Source: Bactericera cockerelli (Eukaryota; Arthropoda; Insecta; Hemiptera; Triozidae). Taken from it: a stretch of 64,000 nt of DNA. Shown in pieces: positions 23,532 through 35,200 of the stretch. Location: NCBI GenBank assembly GCA_024516035.1, contig CM044958.1:27373755-27437754 (forward strand), given 5' to 3'. Position numbers and translations under genes: made by a program. The notes beneath the pieces were generated by a model. The model worked only from the letters and a program-made list of their open reading frames with translations, made no database searches and was not told the DNA's origin. The stretch's first letter is position 1. Every line of letters starts with the position of its first letter.

Positions 23532-26315
23532 GTTGATCGGTTGATTTTTGTAGAAATATGGTAATGATATGGAGGTTGACATGAATATTTGAGGCCACGG
23601 GTCCTCTCACATGGCCTCACATCTGCCCGGTGGAAATTCATGGTAAATAGATAAAAAAAAGCCAGTTTGACCTAAATTGCACTTAGACCCGCTACATTCA
23701 CAGTACATACCCTGTAAGTTGGTTTGAGATGTGACATGTACATTATACATAGATATATGTACATATAATAATTACCCACTCCCTAATATATTTGCGTTAA
23801 GTGGTCTTGACCTCACATCGCCCTATGTACTGGGTATCGCAAATGTCACAAGGATCCTATTTTCTCTAAAAAGTATCACAAAATAATGTTATTATTTTAA
23901 GAAAATAATAAAGTGTGTGTCTAAAGAATGATTATTGATAATGATTATTTGATTATTGATACTGCAAAGATAATCCCAAAATAAACGTGATTACACTCAT
24001 TCAGTGACTGACTGATCGCTGAATTTCTAGAACGCTACCTAACACCTACAAAGCTGAATGTTGTCTGACTTCTTAAGCGAACATCATTATCAAACAAGTT
24101 AAATCAAGTTTTATTTACAAAATAATGACAGAATATATACATACATAGATAATAAAATTAAGAAAACAAAACTTGATCAAGGGCGGTGCTGATGCCAACG
24201 GCATTCTCTTCCAAATTACCTGGTGTTTCTCTGTTTACTTTCGTTCCATAATACTTAGGGATTTAGGGAACATAGACTGCCATGTGATTCCGTCAGTGCT
24301 GCCGTGAACACGGATCGCAAACGAGACGGTGCGGTGTAGTGTCTTCTCTTCAATCGTACACTATCTACCTACCTATATGTCAGAGCTGTGCGAAATTGTG
24401 AATGTCAATACTTCAAATGTTTCATCGTGTAATGTAAAGAAGAAAGTCTTAGCGATACTTTTCTCCTAATTAATTACATTACTTTCAAACCTGAGGGTAA
24501 TTTTTCATGTAAATTAAATATACATCTCTTAAGAAAGAAAAAAACGGAGAGGGAAGGAAAAATGGAATTAAGATGCGGACAAAAATGTAAGAGCTATGAG
24601 ACCAGGCATGAAATAGCGGGAAATCATTTCGGTTTGTTTTTTTATTCTGTATCGTAAATGCTGTAAGTTGTAAATTTGGACTGATACTACCTCTCTAAGC
24701 GGAAAAAAAAATTGCTAGATTATCATTTTTTTAAGACGAAAAATATGAACGTGAAAAACTACTTGCTGATTTATTAATATTATTGTGTCTCTACATTGTT
24801 AACACTAAAAAGCTGATATTTCGTATGAAGGTTGCTTATTTTAGTCTATTTGAGTGTCGGATTTTTTTAACTCCAAATCGAGGACGTCAGGCATGGATAA
24901 AAAACTTCGAGGTGAGACAATGCCGTGTTTAAATTAATAAAATAATGATTTTGTGACTAATAAGTGGTATTGTGAAGACTGGGTTGGTTTCAAAGCCGTC
25001 CGAGATAAGGAAATTCATGTTCTGTTGATATACTCAGGCTGAGTGAAGTTAGTGATCGTTAATATCAGTGCCTGAGTGGTTTGTCTATTGAACGGTGGTT
25101 AATACCTCCGTCACGATTCGACCAAAACAAAATGTGTATTGCCTAAACATAAAATCAGAAGATAAAATTATACAAGTATCTATATAAAAAACGAGAATCA
25201 GAAAGTAACATGTTTGTCTAGAATAAGAACAATAATTTCATTATAAAGAACTTAAAAAGTAAATTTGAACAATTGCATTAGTGTCCAAAGCGAGTGCCTT
25301 GGAATAATTTGGACCGTCAACTAATAATTTTGTTCAGCCCTGGAAAATTATCTTTTTTTTTCTTGTAGGCACCTACTTAATTATTCATCCCGGTATGATG
25401 GAACAGATTTAATTTTTAATCCTGCCTGCTTATAAGCATTTTTTAATTCTTAAAATATTTAATTAGATAAAAAAAATGAATTTAGAGCTCGAAATAAATT
25501 GAGTCCAACTTTCACAGTGCACACGCAGTATTACTGAAAAGCAAGACATCTCACTGACACGGGGGGATGAAGAGTATTTTCTCAACAAGAGGGACGTAAT
25601 GAAATCCTAAATAAATATAAGAAAAAATCGGAAGATTATTAACACACATAAGAAATAGAGAGGAAGGTGAAAATAAATAATGTACACTAAACATTAGGAG
25701 GGAACAGGAGGGGTGGGAGAATATCACGGGGGCTCAGAATATCTACTGGCCCTATCTACTGATGAAAGAAGGGCCGCTGAATTCATTCGTCTAAGAATTT
25801 CACTCGCCACTCAGCGAGGAAATCCTGCAGCAGTGATGGGCACTGTGCCAGGATCCTCAAGGATGAAAGAAATATTTTATATTTTATCATAGAAAAGTGT
25901 AATAAAAATATAGAGCAAGTGCATCCAAGAAAATCTAAGTCTATACAGATATCTTTGCAAATAAAAATGATTCATAAATTGACGTATATCGTTCCATTGC
26001 ACACTTGGAAAAGTCATCCAAGTCCAATATTCCTAATAAGGCGTTCCTTTCTGGCGAAAAGTGTTAGTTCCATACATAAAATGAAGGTATGTATTCATAT
26101 TTTTTATGTATCTCCATATGTAGTCAATTCTAAGTACCTAATTCAAATGTTAGAAAAGCAAAAAAAAAAAAAAAAAAAAAAACACTGAGCAAGGTGCCTG
26201 TACGTCATCCTCGAGAAAAATTAATCTCAAAGCCAGCCTGGAGGTTGAAGGAATTATGAAGAATGGCCAAAATGGCGACTTTACTGCAATACCGTTACGG
26301 TAGCTTTAGTTATAA
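23532..26315. other. No gene seen; possible decayed SINE at 24960-25130
   Basis: The words ctcaggctgagtgaagttag and cacgattcgacc near 25030-25120 recall the SINE central domain. A poly(A) run of about 22 lies at 26160-26182. No protein feature. Confidence 0.4.
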
Positions 26316-27177
26316 CAGTGGGGCAAAAGTCTGGAAACCCCTGAATAACTTTCGAATGGCTTCTTCGGTAAAATTAAAATTTTGTAAGGTAAACCGGGCT
26401 AATAAGACCTTCTTTTAGGGTGGGGTCGAGTTTTGTTACCGGTCCCCATGTCGGGGCCAGGGGGGCCAACTTCATTTTTTTAAATACGAACCCCCACCTT
26501 GCGATACATTTTTGGAAAGGTCTTTAAATAAGAAATACATTGGTGCAAATTTCATTTTTTAAATATTAACTGTTTGCAAATGGCGTCCAACTTTGTGTAT
26601 GCAGTAAAGTCTGGAAACGCCTGAATATCTTTTGAAAGGGCTTTCTCAGTAAATTTAAAATTGTGCACGGTAAGTCGGGGTAATTAGACCGTTCCAAAAA
26701 TGTATCGCAAGGTGGGGTTTTGTATTTTAAAAAAATGAAGTTGGCCTCCCTGGCCCCGACATGGGGGCCTGTAAAAAAAATCGGTCCCATTCTAAAATAA
26801 GGTCTAATTACCAAGGATTACCGTACACAATTTTAAATTTACTGAGAAAGTCATTTCGAAAGATATACAGGGGTTTCCAGACTTTACTGCATACAGAAAG
26901 TTGGACGCCATTTGCAAACAGTTAATATTAAAAAAATAAAATTTGCACCAATGTATTTGTTATTTAAAGACCTTTTCAAAAATGTATCGCAAGGTGGGAG
27001 TTCGTATTTAAAAAAATCAAGTTGGCCCCCCTGGCCCCGACATGAGGGCCGGTAACAAAAATCGACCCGACTCTAGAAGAAGGTCTTATTAGCCCGGTTG
27101 ACCGTACAAAATTTTAATTTTACCGAAGAAGCCATTCGAAAGTTATTCAGGGGTTTCCAGACTTTTGCCCCACCTTG
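26316..27177. mobile_element. Palindromic CAGGGTG-type element G, copy 1
   Basis: 862 bases, ends ggggcaaaagtctggaaacc and its reverse complement finishing gccccaccttg, flanked by TA on the right (27178-27179). It is inverted-repetitive over nearly the whole length, and each half holds two diverged versions of the same module (tctggaaac...; ggccccgacatg). No coding capacity. Confidence 0.82.
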
Positions 27178-28218
27178 TATAGAGAGAATATTAATTTGTC
27201 ACACGAAAAGTGGCCACTAGAAAAATGATTTTTACTCTGAAAAAGAGAAAGAAAGGAAAATAAGCCAGTTCTTTGAACATTCCATATTTTATTTTTTTCT
27301 CTATTTCATGTCCCTCTAACTCTATATTTTTCGCCTTCTCATCCTACCCTTTTTCCCTTTCTTCCTTCTCCTTTCTGTTAGCTAAAGTTCTAATTCAAAA
27401 ACTTAGTGGGATAAACTTGCGTATAATTTGTCATAGAAATCCCATGTGAGCAATGAAAAAAAAACTCGAAGAAAAAAGACAGAAAGGGAGAAAGAGACAG
27501 AAGATTATAAGCGAGAGAAAAACTTGCTCTGAATTAGAAAGAAATAGAAATAATGCTGTCTTTTTTCTTTCTCTCTGAATTCGACAAGATTAGCAGAAGA
27601 AGTAGAATTCGGGGTAACACTAAAATGTAAATTAAATATCACAGATCAATGCTGCAGAGGTGAGCACCTCAAGTAGCAGAGCTTGGGTTTAAATACCGAA
27701 CAGATCATGAAAAATCATCCAGATAAATTGGAAACAATAAACCTAACGACTACTTTAACTGCTGAATGAAGTGGATTTCGTAGTTCTTATCATAAAATAT
27801 AATTCTTAGGCATGATAGTTCAAGTATATTATAATTTAAATAATAAGATCAATTGACAATACCTATATGTATAACTGTTCAAAAAGCAAGATGACTTTTC
27901 AGTGTTCTTGAATAATCATAAAAAAAACTTACCATTATCCAATTTCCTTTTCAAAGTAATCAACCTGCAATTAATACTAGTGCTTTTTTTTCATCCCTCT
28001 AAGTATTTGTGATATGCAATTTTGTTAAGTACTTGTGATAAGTACTTAACTTTAAAAGACAATATTATTCTTCAAATATATAAATATATCTACATCTTAA
28101 AGTGTGTAGTATGGGAACGGGAAATTCATAATTTTAATAGATAACACATGTCAAATATATTTAAACAGTTGTATAAAGTTAATAAGGTTGTAAAGTAAAA
28201 CTAATAATTATGTAAAAG

Positions 28219-28290
28219 GTATAGTACAGTATAGTAGTGCTTTATTCAGACTGTTGGCTCGAGACAGGAAGTCCCATTACGCTAACAGTT
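28219..28290 (+). repeat. Short repeat S, copy 3
   Basis: Plus-strand copy of the 2181-2254 repeat, preceded by atagtacagtatag. Confidence 0.55.
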
Positions 28291-28335
28291 TGCTTAAACA
28301 CGTAAACAAAAGGTAAACACGAACATGCTGTATTT

Positions 28336-28995
28336 AGGGTGTTCCCGGAACGATTGGACTTAATTAGGAGATAGGTTCAGCATTATCGGGAAATCACTGT
28401 TTTTCCCACAGATCGCGAATGTCCTCTACGTCTCTTAAAGTTTGTGAGGTAACTGTGACCAGAAGTAATGTGCGATAAGTGATAACATTTATGGCAAGCT
28501 AAGAAATCAAACATTCAAAAACAGTTGTATTCAATCCAAAATACTAAAATCTTTATTTGACACAGTGCGCTTCAGATTTCTAATGCAAATCAATTATCTT
28601 CATAGATTCTCAACTTATTTTTAAGATTTTTAGATTTTCAAAAAATAAATAGATAGGATATGTTGTACAATTGCAACTCGTCAACTTTCATTAGGAAAAC
28701 TACTTACAATTTAAAAAGGGAAAATGAAGTTTTAGTAAAACACCTTACTTTCGATTGAATAGCTCTTTGTTTTTTCAATCTTTTTGAATACATCCCACTG
28801 TATTTGAAAGTTTACTTTCTTAGTTAGCAATAAATGTTTTGAGTGGTGTCACACATTGTTATGTACCTGCTGATCATAGTTTAGAAAACAGGGATTTGGC
28901 CATAACTTTTGAACAAAGCAAAATCCCCCGCTGGAAGCTGGGCTTATAATTTCACGATGAACTTTCAAATAAGTCAAATCACCGGCAACACCCTG
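28336..28995. mobile_element. Diverged CAGGGTG-type element E, downstream of PIGN
   Basis: Left end gggtgttcccgg, right end ccggcaacaccctg. The right arm includes aacagggatttggccataac and ttgaacaaagcaaaat, matching the arms of element C, so E is an older relative. It lies 76 bases past the PIGN stop codon. Confidence 0.6.
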
Positions 28996-29071
28996 AATAA
29001 CACATAAAACATTTATCCTAATAGACCACAGCATTTTCAAACACAAAATAATACGACCCCAGAGTAAACAT

Positions 29072-29293
29072 TTAACAATACCTGATTTTTATTTTTCTAG
29101 GAGGAACTATGTAAGAGGCCACACCATATAGACACATGAGGGCCAGTGTGATGGTATGTACTATCACCACGTGAGATATGCTCAGGCCAATCTCCTTCCA
29201 GCTACCTGTATTGCGGACTAGATACAGAAACACCAGACCCATCATATCACAGAACGCTAGCACAAGTTGGAGGAGGATCTCGGCTTGCGAGGG
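29072..29293 (-). CDS. PIGN: PIGN exon 14 (residues 810-882 and stop)
   Basis: Reads [38 protein letters not shown] and ends [14 protein letters not shown]. The acceptor is ttatctttacag. A diverged CAGGGTG-type element (28336-28995) begins 76 bases past the stop and may form the 3' UTR. Confidence 0.9.
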   Translation of the reverse strand, partial: PSQAEILLQLVLAFCDMMGLVFLYLVRNTGSWKEIGLSISHVVIVHTITLALMCLYGVASYIVPPRKIKIRYC

Positions 29294-32200
29294 CTGTAAA
29301 GATAAGAACGCCAAATTTAACTTACCATCATTTACCAGGTCTACATAGAGGCAATCTCAAGACGCTCGAATAGTAAGCTGCAGGGCGGGTTCCTAACCCA
29401 CTCTAGCCATGAGATTTATTTCTCAAGAATTCCAAATAATATGCATATTTTTTTATAGAGAAATATGCATAGTTGTTAAGGCCCCAGTCTGGTAATCCAG
29501 GTAACTTAGAGAGCAGTTGGTTCAAATCCCACCCATTGCATCATCATTTCCCTCAGTTATTTGAGACATTGGGAACTTTGCACAGTTTAGCGTTACGTTA
29601 CGCTAATTAAAATTAACTTTTTGACCTTATCGGAGAAAAGTTGTTTCTACACATGCGCACATTCATCTTACGTACGTATTTGGCGCAAACTCACTATTGA
29701 CTAAAAAATAATGGCACCAAAAAAACTGCTGGGATAATAAAAACAACTCTGAAATAATAAAGAATTAAGTTTCAATCAGACAGAATAAATAAAGGCTTCC
29801 TATCAGATATACGCTCCACTGGACAGAAATAAATCAAATTTTTCCTACGGCCTTACTTGTTTGAGGCACTCCCAATACAAGATTTCAGCTATTTTACGTG
29901 AAAATAATTCCCATTGAGCTTCAAGAGTAGCCAAATGATGAAAAACTGAAAATATACCTGGATCATAACTTTTTGATGGTTGATTGAATTTAAATTTTAT
30001 TTTCACTTAGTTATAAAATAAATAAGTAAATGTGTGTTCTATGTGTTATTACAATATTGCATATATCACAATTCCAGTGGGTAGCGCAGATTTATAGGAC
30101 TTCTTCGTTTCACTTCAAATATTTGCATCTAGCCGTGGGACACCCTGTATATCGGGTAACTTGTACTCACCGTGTTTCCGTAAAGCCAATGCGGATACCC
30201 CGGGCTGCACAGGACAATAGGATTCAGGTCGCGAGCTATGTGATTGGCGCGCACAGCACAGGACACAACCAGGAACGGAATGAAGATCTTCAGCAGGACG
30301 AAACACAGCATTGTGAAGGGCGAGAAAACGGTGATGAAGAAACGCACACAGTTCCAGTCGTAGGAACTGACAGACGCGATGTTGCCGAGTCCGAAGAAAC
30401 AGAGGAACAGATAGACTAGGATGAGGAAGGCGTGGTGCATGAGGTCACTCTGGAAATCCTGCGGAGAAACCGGTTGATGATTAATAGACTTGCGTAACTA
30501 AAGACATAAGATCCGAATTAAAAAAAAAAAACAATAAATAAAGCTTTGGTAAGTCTATACTTCTAAGATTAAAAAAGGGCGATAAAAAGAGAGCACACCA
30601 CTGAACCCCAATCGGCCGAGGATAACAAGCAGATCTCTGAAGGGTTGAAATCATTTTTTGAAAGATTAAAATAAATTTGTAATAGGTAAATATAATTATG
30701 CTTAAGTGGTTCATACAGAAAAATGCTTAGTATGAAGAGAAGTAGAAAGAGTAGATAATTAAAACGTGAGTGAGGAATTGATTCGTACATTTTTACGGTA
30801 TAGGTTTAAATTAATTTAGGCATTGCCATTGGTACCATAGACAATGTCCAATGTGTAAGTATTGAAATTTCCAAGCAGCACAGTAGAATAGAGCATGACA
30901 AGGAGCACAAAATCAGGTAGTTCTACATTTTTGATTTCTGATTGAGACCACTGCTGGTAGTGAGAATCCAGATTTTCTACTTCTGGATAGTACGATTTTT
31001 TTGTGTGGTGAAGCACAAGGCCTCTTCACATTTTTTTGTGGGGTAGCGCAGCATTACTAAGAGCCTCCTGTACTTTTCGATTTCTATTACATTAATTTCT
31101 TTTTACTCTGGTAATGCCGCCACTGGTCGTTACTCATACAAGTAACTACTCATTTTTCCTCACGAGGTATGAGTGGACCCCGAACATCCAAGTACAGAGC
31201 AAAAAAATTCTTGCCCCGCTGGGGATCGAACCCAGGTCACCATGCGTGCAATGCCTAGCGCGCTATCTCACTCTGCCACGGTGACTACTACTTCTGGATA
31301 GTTATGTGAGCTGAGTAGCAGCCAAAAAACCGCAAAATTTGTGCGATATTTTTTTAAGTTTTCAACGTTTTTGGCTAAACGGTTGAAGATATCAAAATGT
31401 ATGAGAGTCAAACTATCCATAAAAAATCTCTAGTGGTGAAATTTTGTTTTCTCTCTATACTTACTCCACGCGTCGACTCCAAGCGAAACCAGCACATGAG
31501 ATGCACGAAGAGAAACAATGGGAAGAACACCTCATACGATGTACAAAGCAAAATGAATGGAGGAGCCAAGCCAAAACCTATGGCCACAAGCCTGTCCTCT
31601 GGCTCCTTGGGAGATAATACAATTGTAAGAGGAGAGCTCACTGTAACGAAATAATATCAACACGATTTACTAATCTAGTATTTCCTTGAAATCATCAAGT
31701 ATAGCTGTTTTCTGTACACTACTAGACACACGCCTTCTCGGACCAATAATATCGGAGTTTTTAAACTTGCAGTCATTACCCTAGCCTTCCCCACCTTCTA
31801 TGAAATATGTTGCATGCTTTAATTATTTTCTATCACCGAACTTTTTAATTATTTGATTTTTTGAACATGTCATTCATATTTGACATCCTAATGTGTGTTT
31901 CTTATTAAAACTCTTCTATAATGTCTAGGAATCGAATTTTGATGTAACTTACTTTCCCGACTCGAGTTTCGTCTATTTCATTGACATTATCTCTAATACC
32001 CCACAAGATCAATCGGTTGTAATAATTTCTAAAGACTGTCATTTTATGTATGTATGGATGACAAGTTCCCTTGATTTTTTTTCCTTTGATAATGTCTATG
32101 AAATAACGAAACTCGAGTCGGGAAAGTAAGTTACATTAAAATTTGAACCCTAGACATATAGAAGTGTTTTAATAATAAATTAATTATATTGTGGTCGCAT

Positions 32201-35200
32201 ACTCAAATATGAGGGAAAAATCCAAGCATTGGGTGGGATCTGATCCACGGACCCACACGCTGGATTTCTTACAAGTTTATTTTGCGACTTTATCACATCA
32301 ACTACCAATGCTTGGTAGTAATCTAATCTCTTTCGAATATTACTTTGTTACATTTCTTCACTAATGAATTAAAAAATGAATCTAATCTCTTTTAACAAAT
32401 TATTCATTACATTTTAAGGAATCCTAGCCATGTACTTACATGTGGCTATAAGCTCATCAGTACTCAAAGCTGAGTTCTCCACCAAAAAATAAGAGATGTC
32501 ACTATGATACCAGCATTGGCTTGGTTCTGGGGCTCTTGTCAATTATAAGCCTACTTATAAAGACTGTGGTAGAAGTGCCGAGTCATTCCTCCACTGTCTG
32601 GCTACCATCGTTCACGATGACGCCACCCTATGATGATGATATATGAGGTTTGAGTGGTCTCCGGACATCCATGTAGAGGGCAGAAAATTTCTGCGCTGCT
32701 GGGAAATCGAACCCAGGTTAATTTTATAACCTACCATTTTAGTGGTAAAAATTGTTTATGAAAAAAAAAAAAAAATATTCATTCGTTCTGCAATCATATG
32801 TGACAGTAAAAAAACTAAGTATCCTTTTTTTTAATTTGATCGCTTAAAATATACTAATGAATATCCCTTATAAACCTTAACAAAAATTTGTATTTACGTA
32901 TACAGGGTGGACCAAAAAAAACGTTTACACCCGTTAATGGTAGATTACTGAAGACATTTCCAGGCCGGATCTGCAATCCGTTTTTTCGGATTCGCCTTTA
33001 TAACTGCACAAAGTGATTTTTTGCAACTTTCTGAAAAAGTCCAACTTTGGCTTATTCTTCAGGTCAGTACTTTTTTCCTCTTTAAGATGAGTTGATTCTG
33101 AACAATTTTTCAGAAAGCCAACAAAATTTCGATGTTTCTCGCTACACTACTTTGTTTTTTACGATTTGGTTTGTCATATTTTTTTACACCTGAACAGAAA
33201 AAAACACCCAAAAAAACTTTTTTACTAAATAAAACACTCGACATTTGTCCGAACAAATTTTGGCACAGACATGGGCAAGTTTGATAAAAGTTGGCGGCCG
33301 CCTAGAGGATGCTAAAAAATAATTTTACGATTTTTTATCACGTGATCTTCTGGGAAAAATTATTAGATGTTTGCCAAAAACTCTTCAAAATCCTAAGAGT
33401 TTTCTAGCTGTAGACTGTGTAAGGGCGTCTTGTATTGTTTTCCAAAATTGTTTACATTGCTTCTTTTGAATACCGCGGTCTCACATGCCTTCATCAGCCA
33501 GTTTAGGAAAATTCAAATGATAAATTTCGTGCTTCTCAGATTGTCAGTGGTGTTAGCTAGATGTGGTAGTGCTAAGAGTGTTAGTCGCATGACCGAGGTT
33601 CAATTTTCGGTGGTCAATGTTATTTTAATTATCAAAAAAATCTGATGGAATATTTTATTCATACCTGTATCTGACCAGTTGTAACACTAACAACTTATGG
33701 TTTTTTTTGGGGGTAATACCATCTGTAAATTGAGTTATATCAGATACTATTGGTATCACAATACACATAATTATTATTCATGTAAGCCCCTGAGACACTG
33801 CCTTGATAATGTAAGGATGGTTTTTTTTATACTTCTCTACGAGAGAAATAAAAACTAGCGAATTTTCCAAACGAAAATAGAATTTATGAAATAAATCCAG
33901 GTAAATATGTAGGTAGGTTCTTCTATCATAAACAATACTAATTAAATAACAAATATTTACCGATTGCCAACTCTCTTAATAGAAGTCTTGAAAAAAAAAC
34001 AAAATAATATTTTGTAAAATTAATAAACTTTTGCAGTCTTTATTATGTTTTATACTATTTTGATATAAACAAAAAGGTATTTAAAAAAACATTTTGTGTT
34101 AGTATGTTCAATGAGAAACGATTAGACGCGCACGATTAGCTCAGTGGTAAGCTAGTCCACCCGGTCCGAACGCCAGAGCCAGCAAAAAATTCATGACTAC
34201 AAAATAAAAAAGACTGTTGCCATTTTTTATTTAGCCATAGTACACACTATGGATTCTCCCCTCACACAAATTTGAAACCAATGGTGACTTTAGTAAATTA
34301 GTTCTAACTCAGAACTGGCACAGTTCTTGCCTTTCTCTCTCTCTCTCTCTCTCTCTTTGCCTCTCTCTCTCTCTCTCTCTCCCTTCTCAATTCCCTTAGA
34401 GGAACTGTTGGAAGTGGCGTCCACCTTCCTGGATGCAAAGGTTAAACCTCTTCATCATGTTCTGTCGAATGTTGCGGAAGATTCCAGGTTTTTCTGTCAG
34501 GTCATCGAATGCCAACAGGATTCTTGCTACCAGATTTCGTAAACTATGTTTTTCACGTGATCCCAAATGTTCCTGTTGGCAACTCCATATGCTAAATGCG
34601 TATCTGCCATTTCAACATCCGAATTATAATAATGTAACTTGTAATTAAAAAACTCAAGAAGTTTAAAGATAATATTTCATAGAATGCAGAAAAATATGAT
34701 TGAAAACTATCATCGAGAAACAAACAATCATTCATTTGACTGGCCTTTAATTAATTCCAAGGGAAATAATTATCAGACTTAAATTGCTAATTACTCTCTG
34801 AGTACAAGACGACCCTACACGGTCAACACTTTTTAGATTTTGAACGTCATTTTTTGAGACTTACCTGGTTCGTTTTCCTAGAAGATCACGTGATAAAAAA
34901 TCGTAAAATTATTTTTTAGCATCCTTGGGTTGGCCGCCAACTTTTATCAAACTTGCCCATGTCTGTGCCAAAATTTGCTCGGGCAAATCTTGAGTGTTTC
35001 AAAGTGTAAAAAATTTACATGAGAATTTTTTTTCTATTCAGGTGTCAAAAAAGATGCCAAACCAAACCGTAAAAAACAAAGTAGTGTAGCTAGAAACATC
35101 GAAATTTTGTTGGCTTTCCGCAGAAATGTTCAGAATCAACTCATCTTAAACAGGAAAAAAGTTCTGACCTGAAGAATAAGCCAAAGTCGGACTTTTTCAG

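Noticed and set aside
30129..30306. Plus-strand and alternative-frame ORFs over PIGN exon 13
   Set aside because: They are shadows of the real exon; only the minus frame with GLGNIAS and the splice donor is conserved.
34327..34648. Overlapping plus-strand frames after the CT repeat
   Set aside because: Start in the microsatellite, are in the centre of element D and have no domain.
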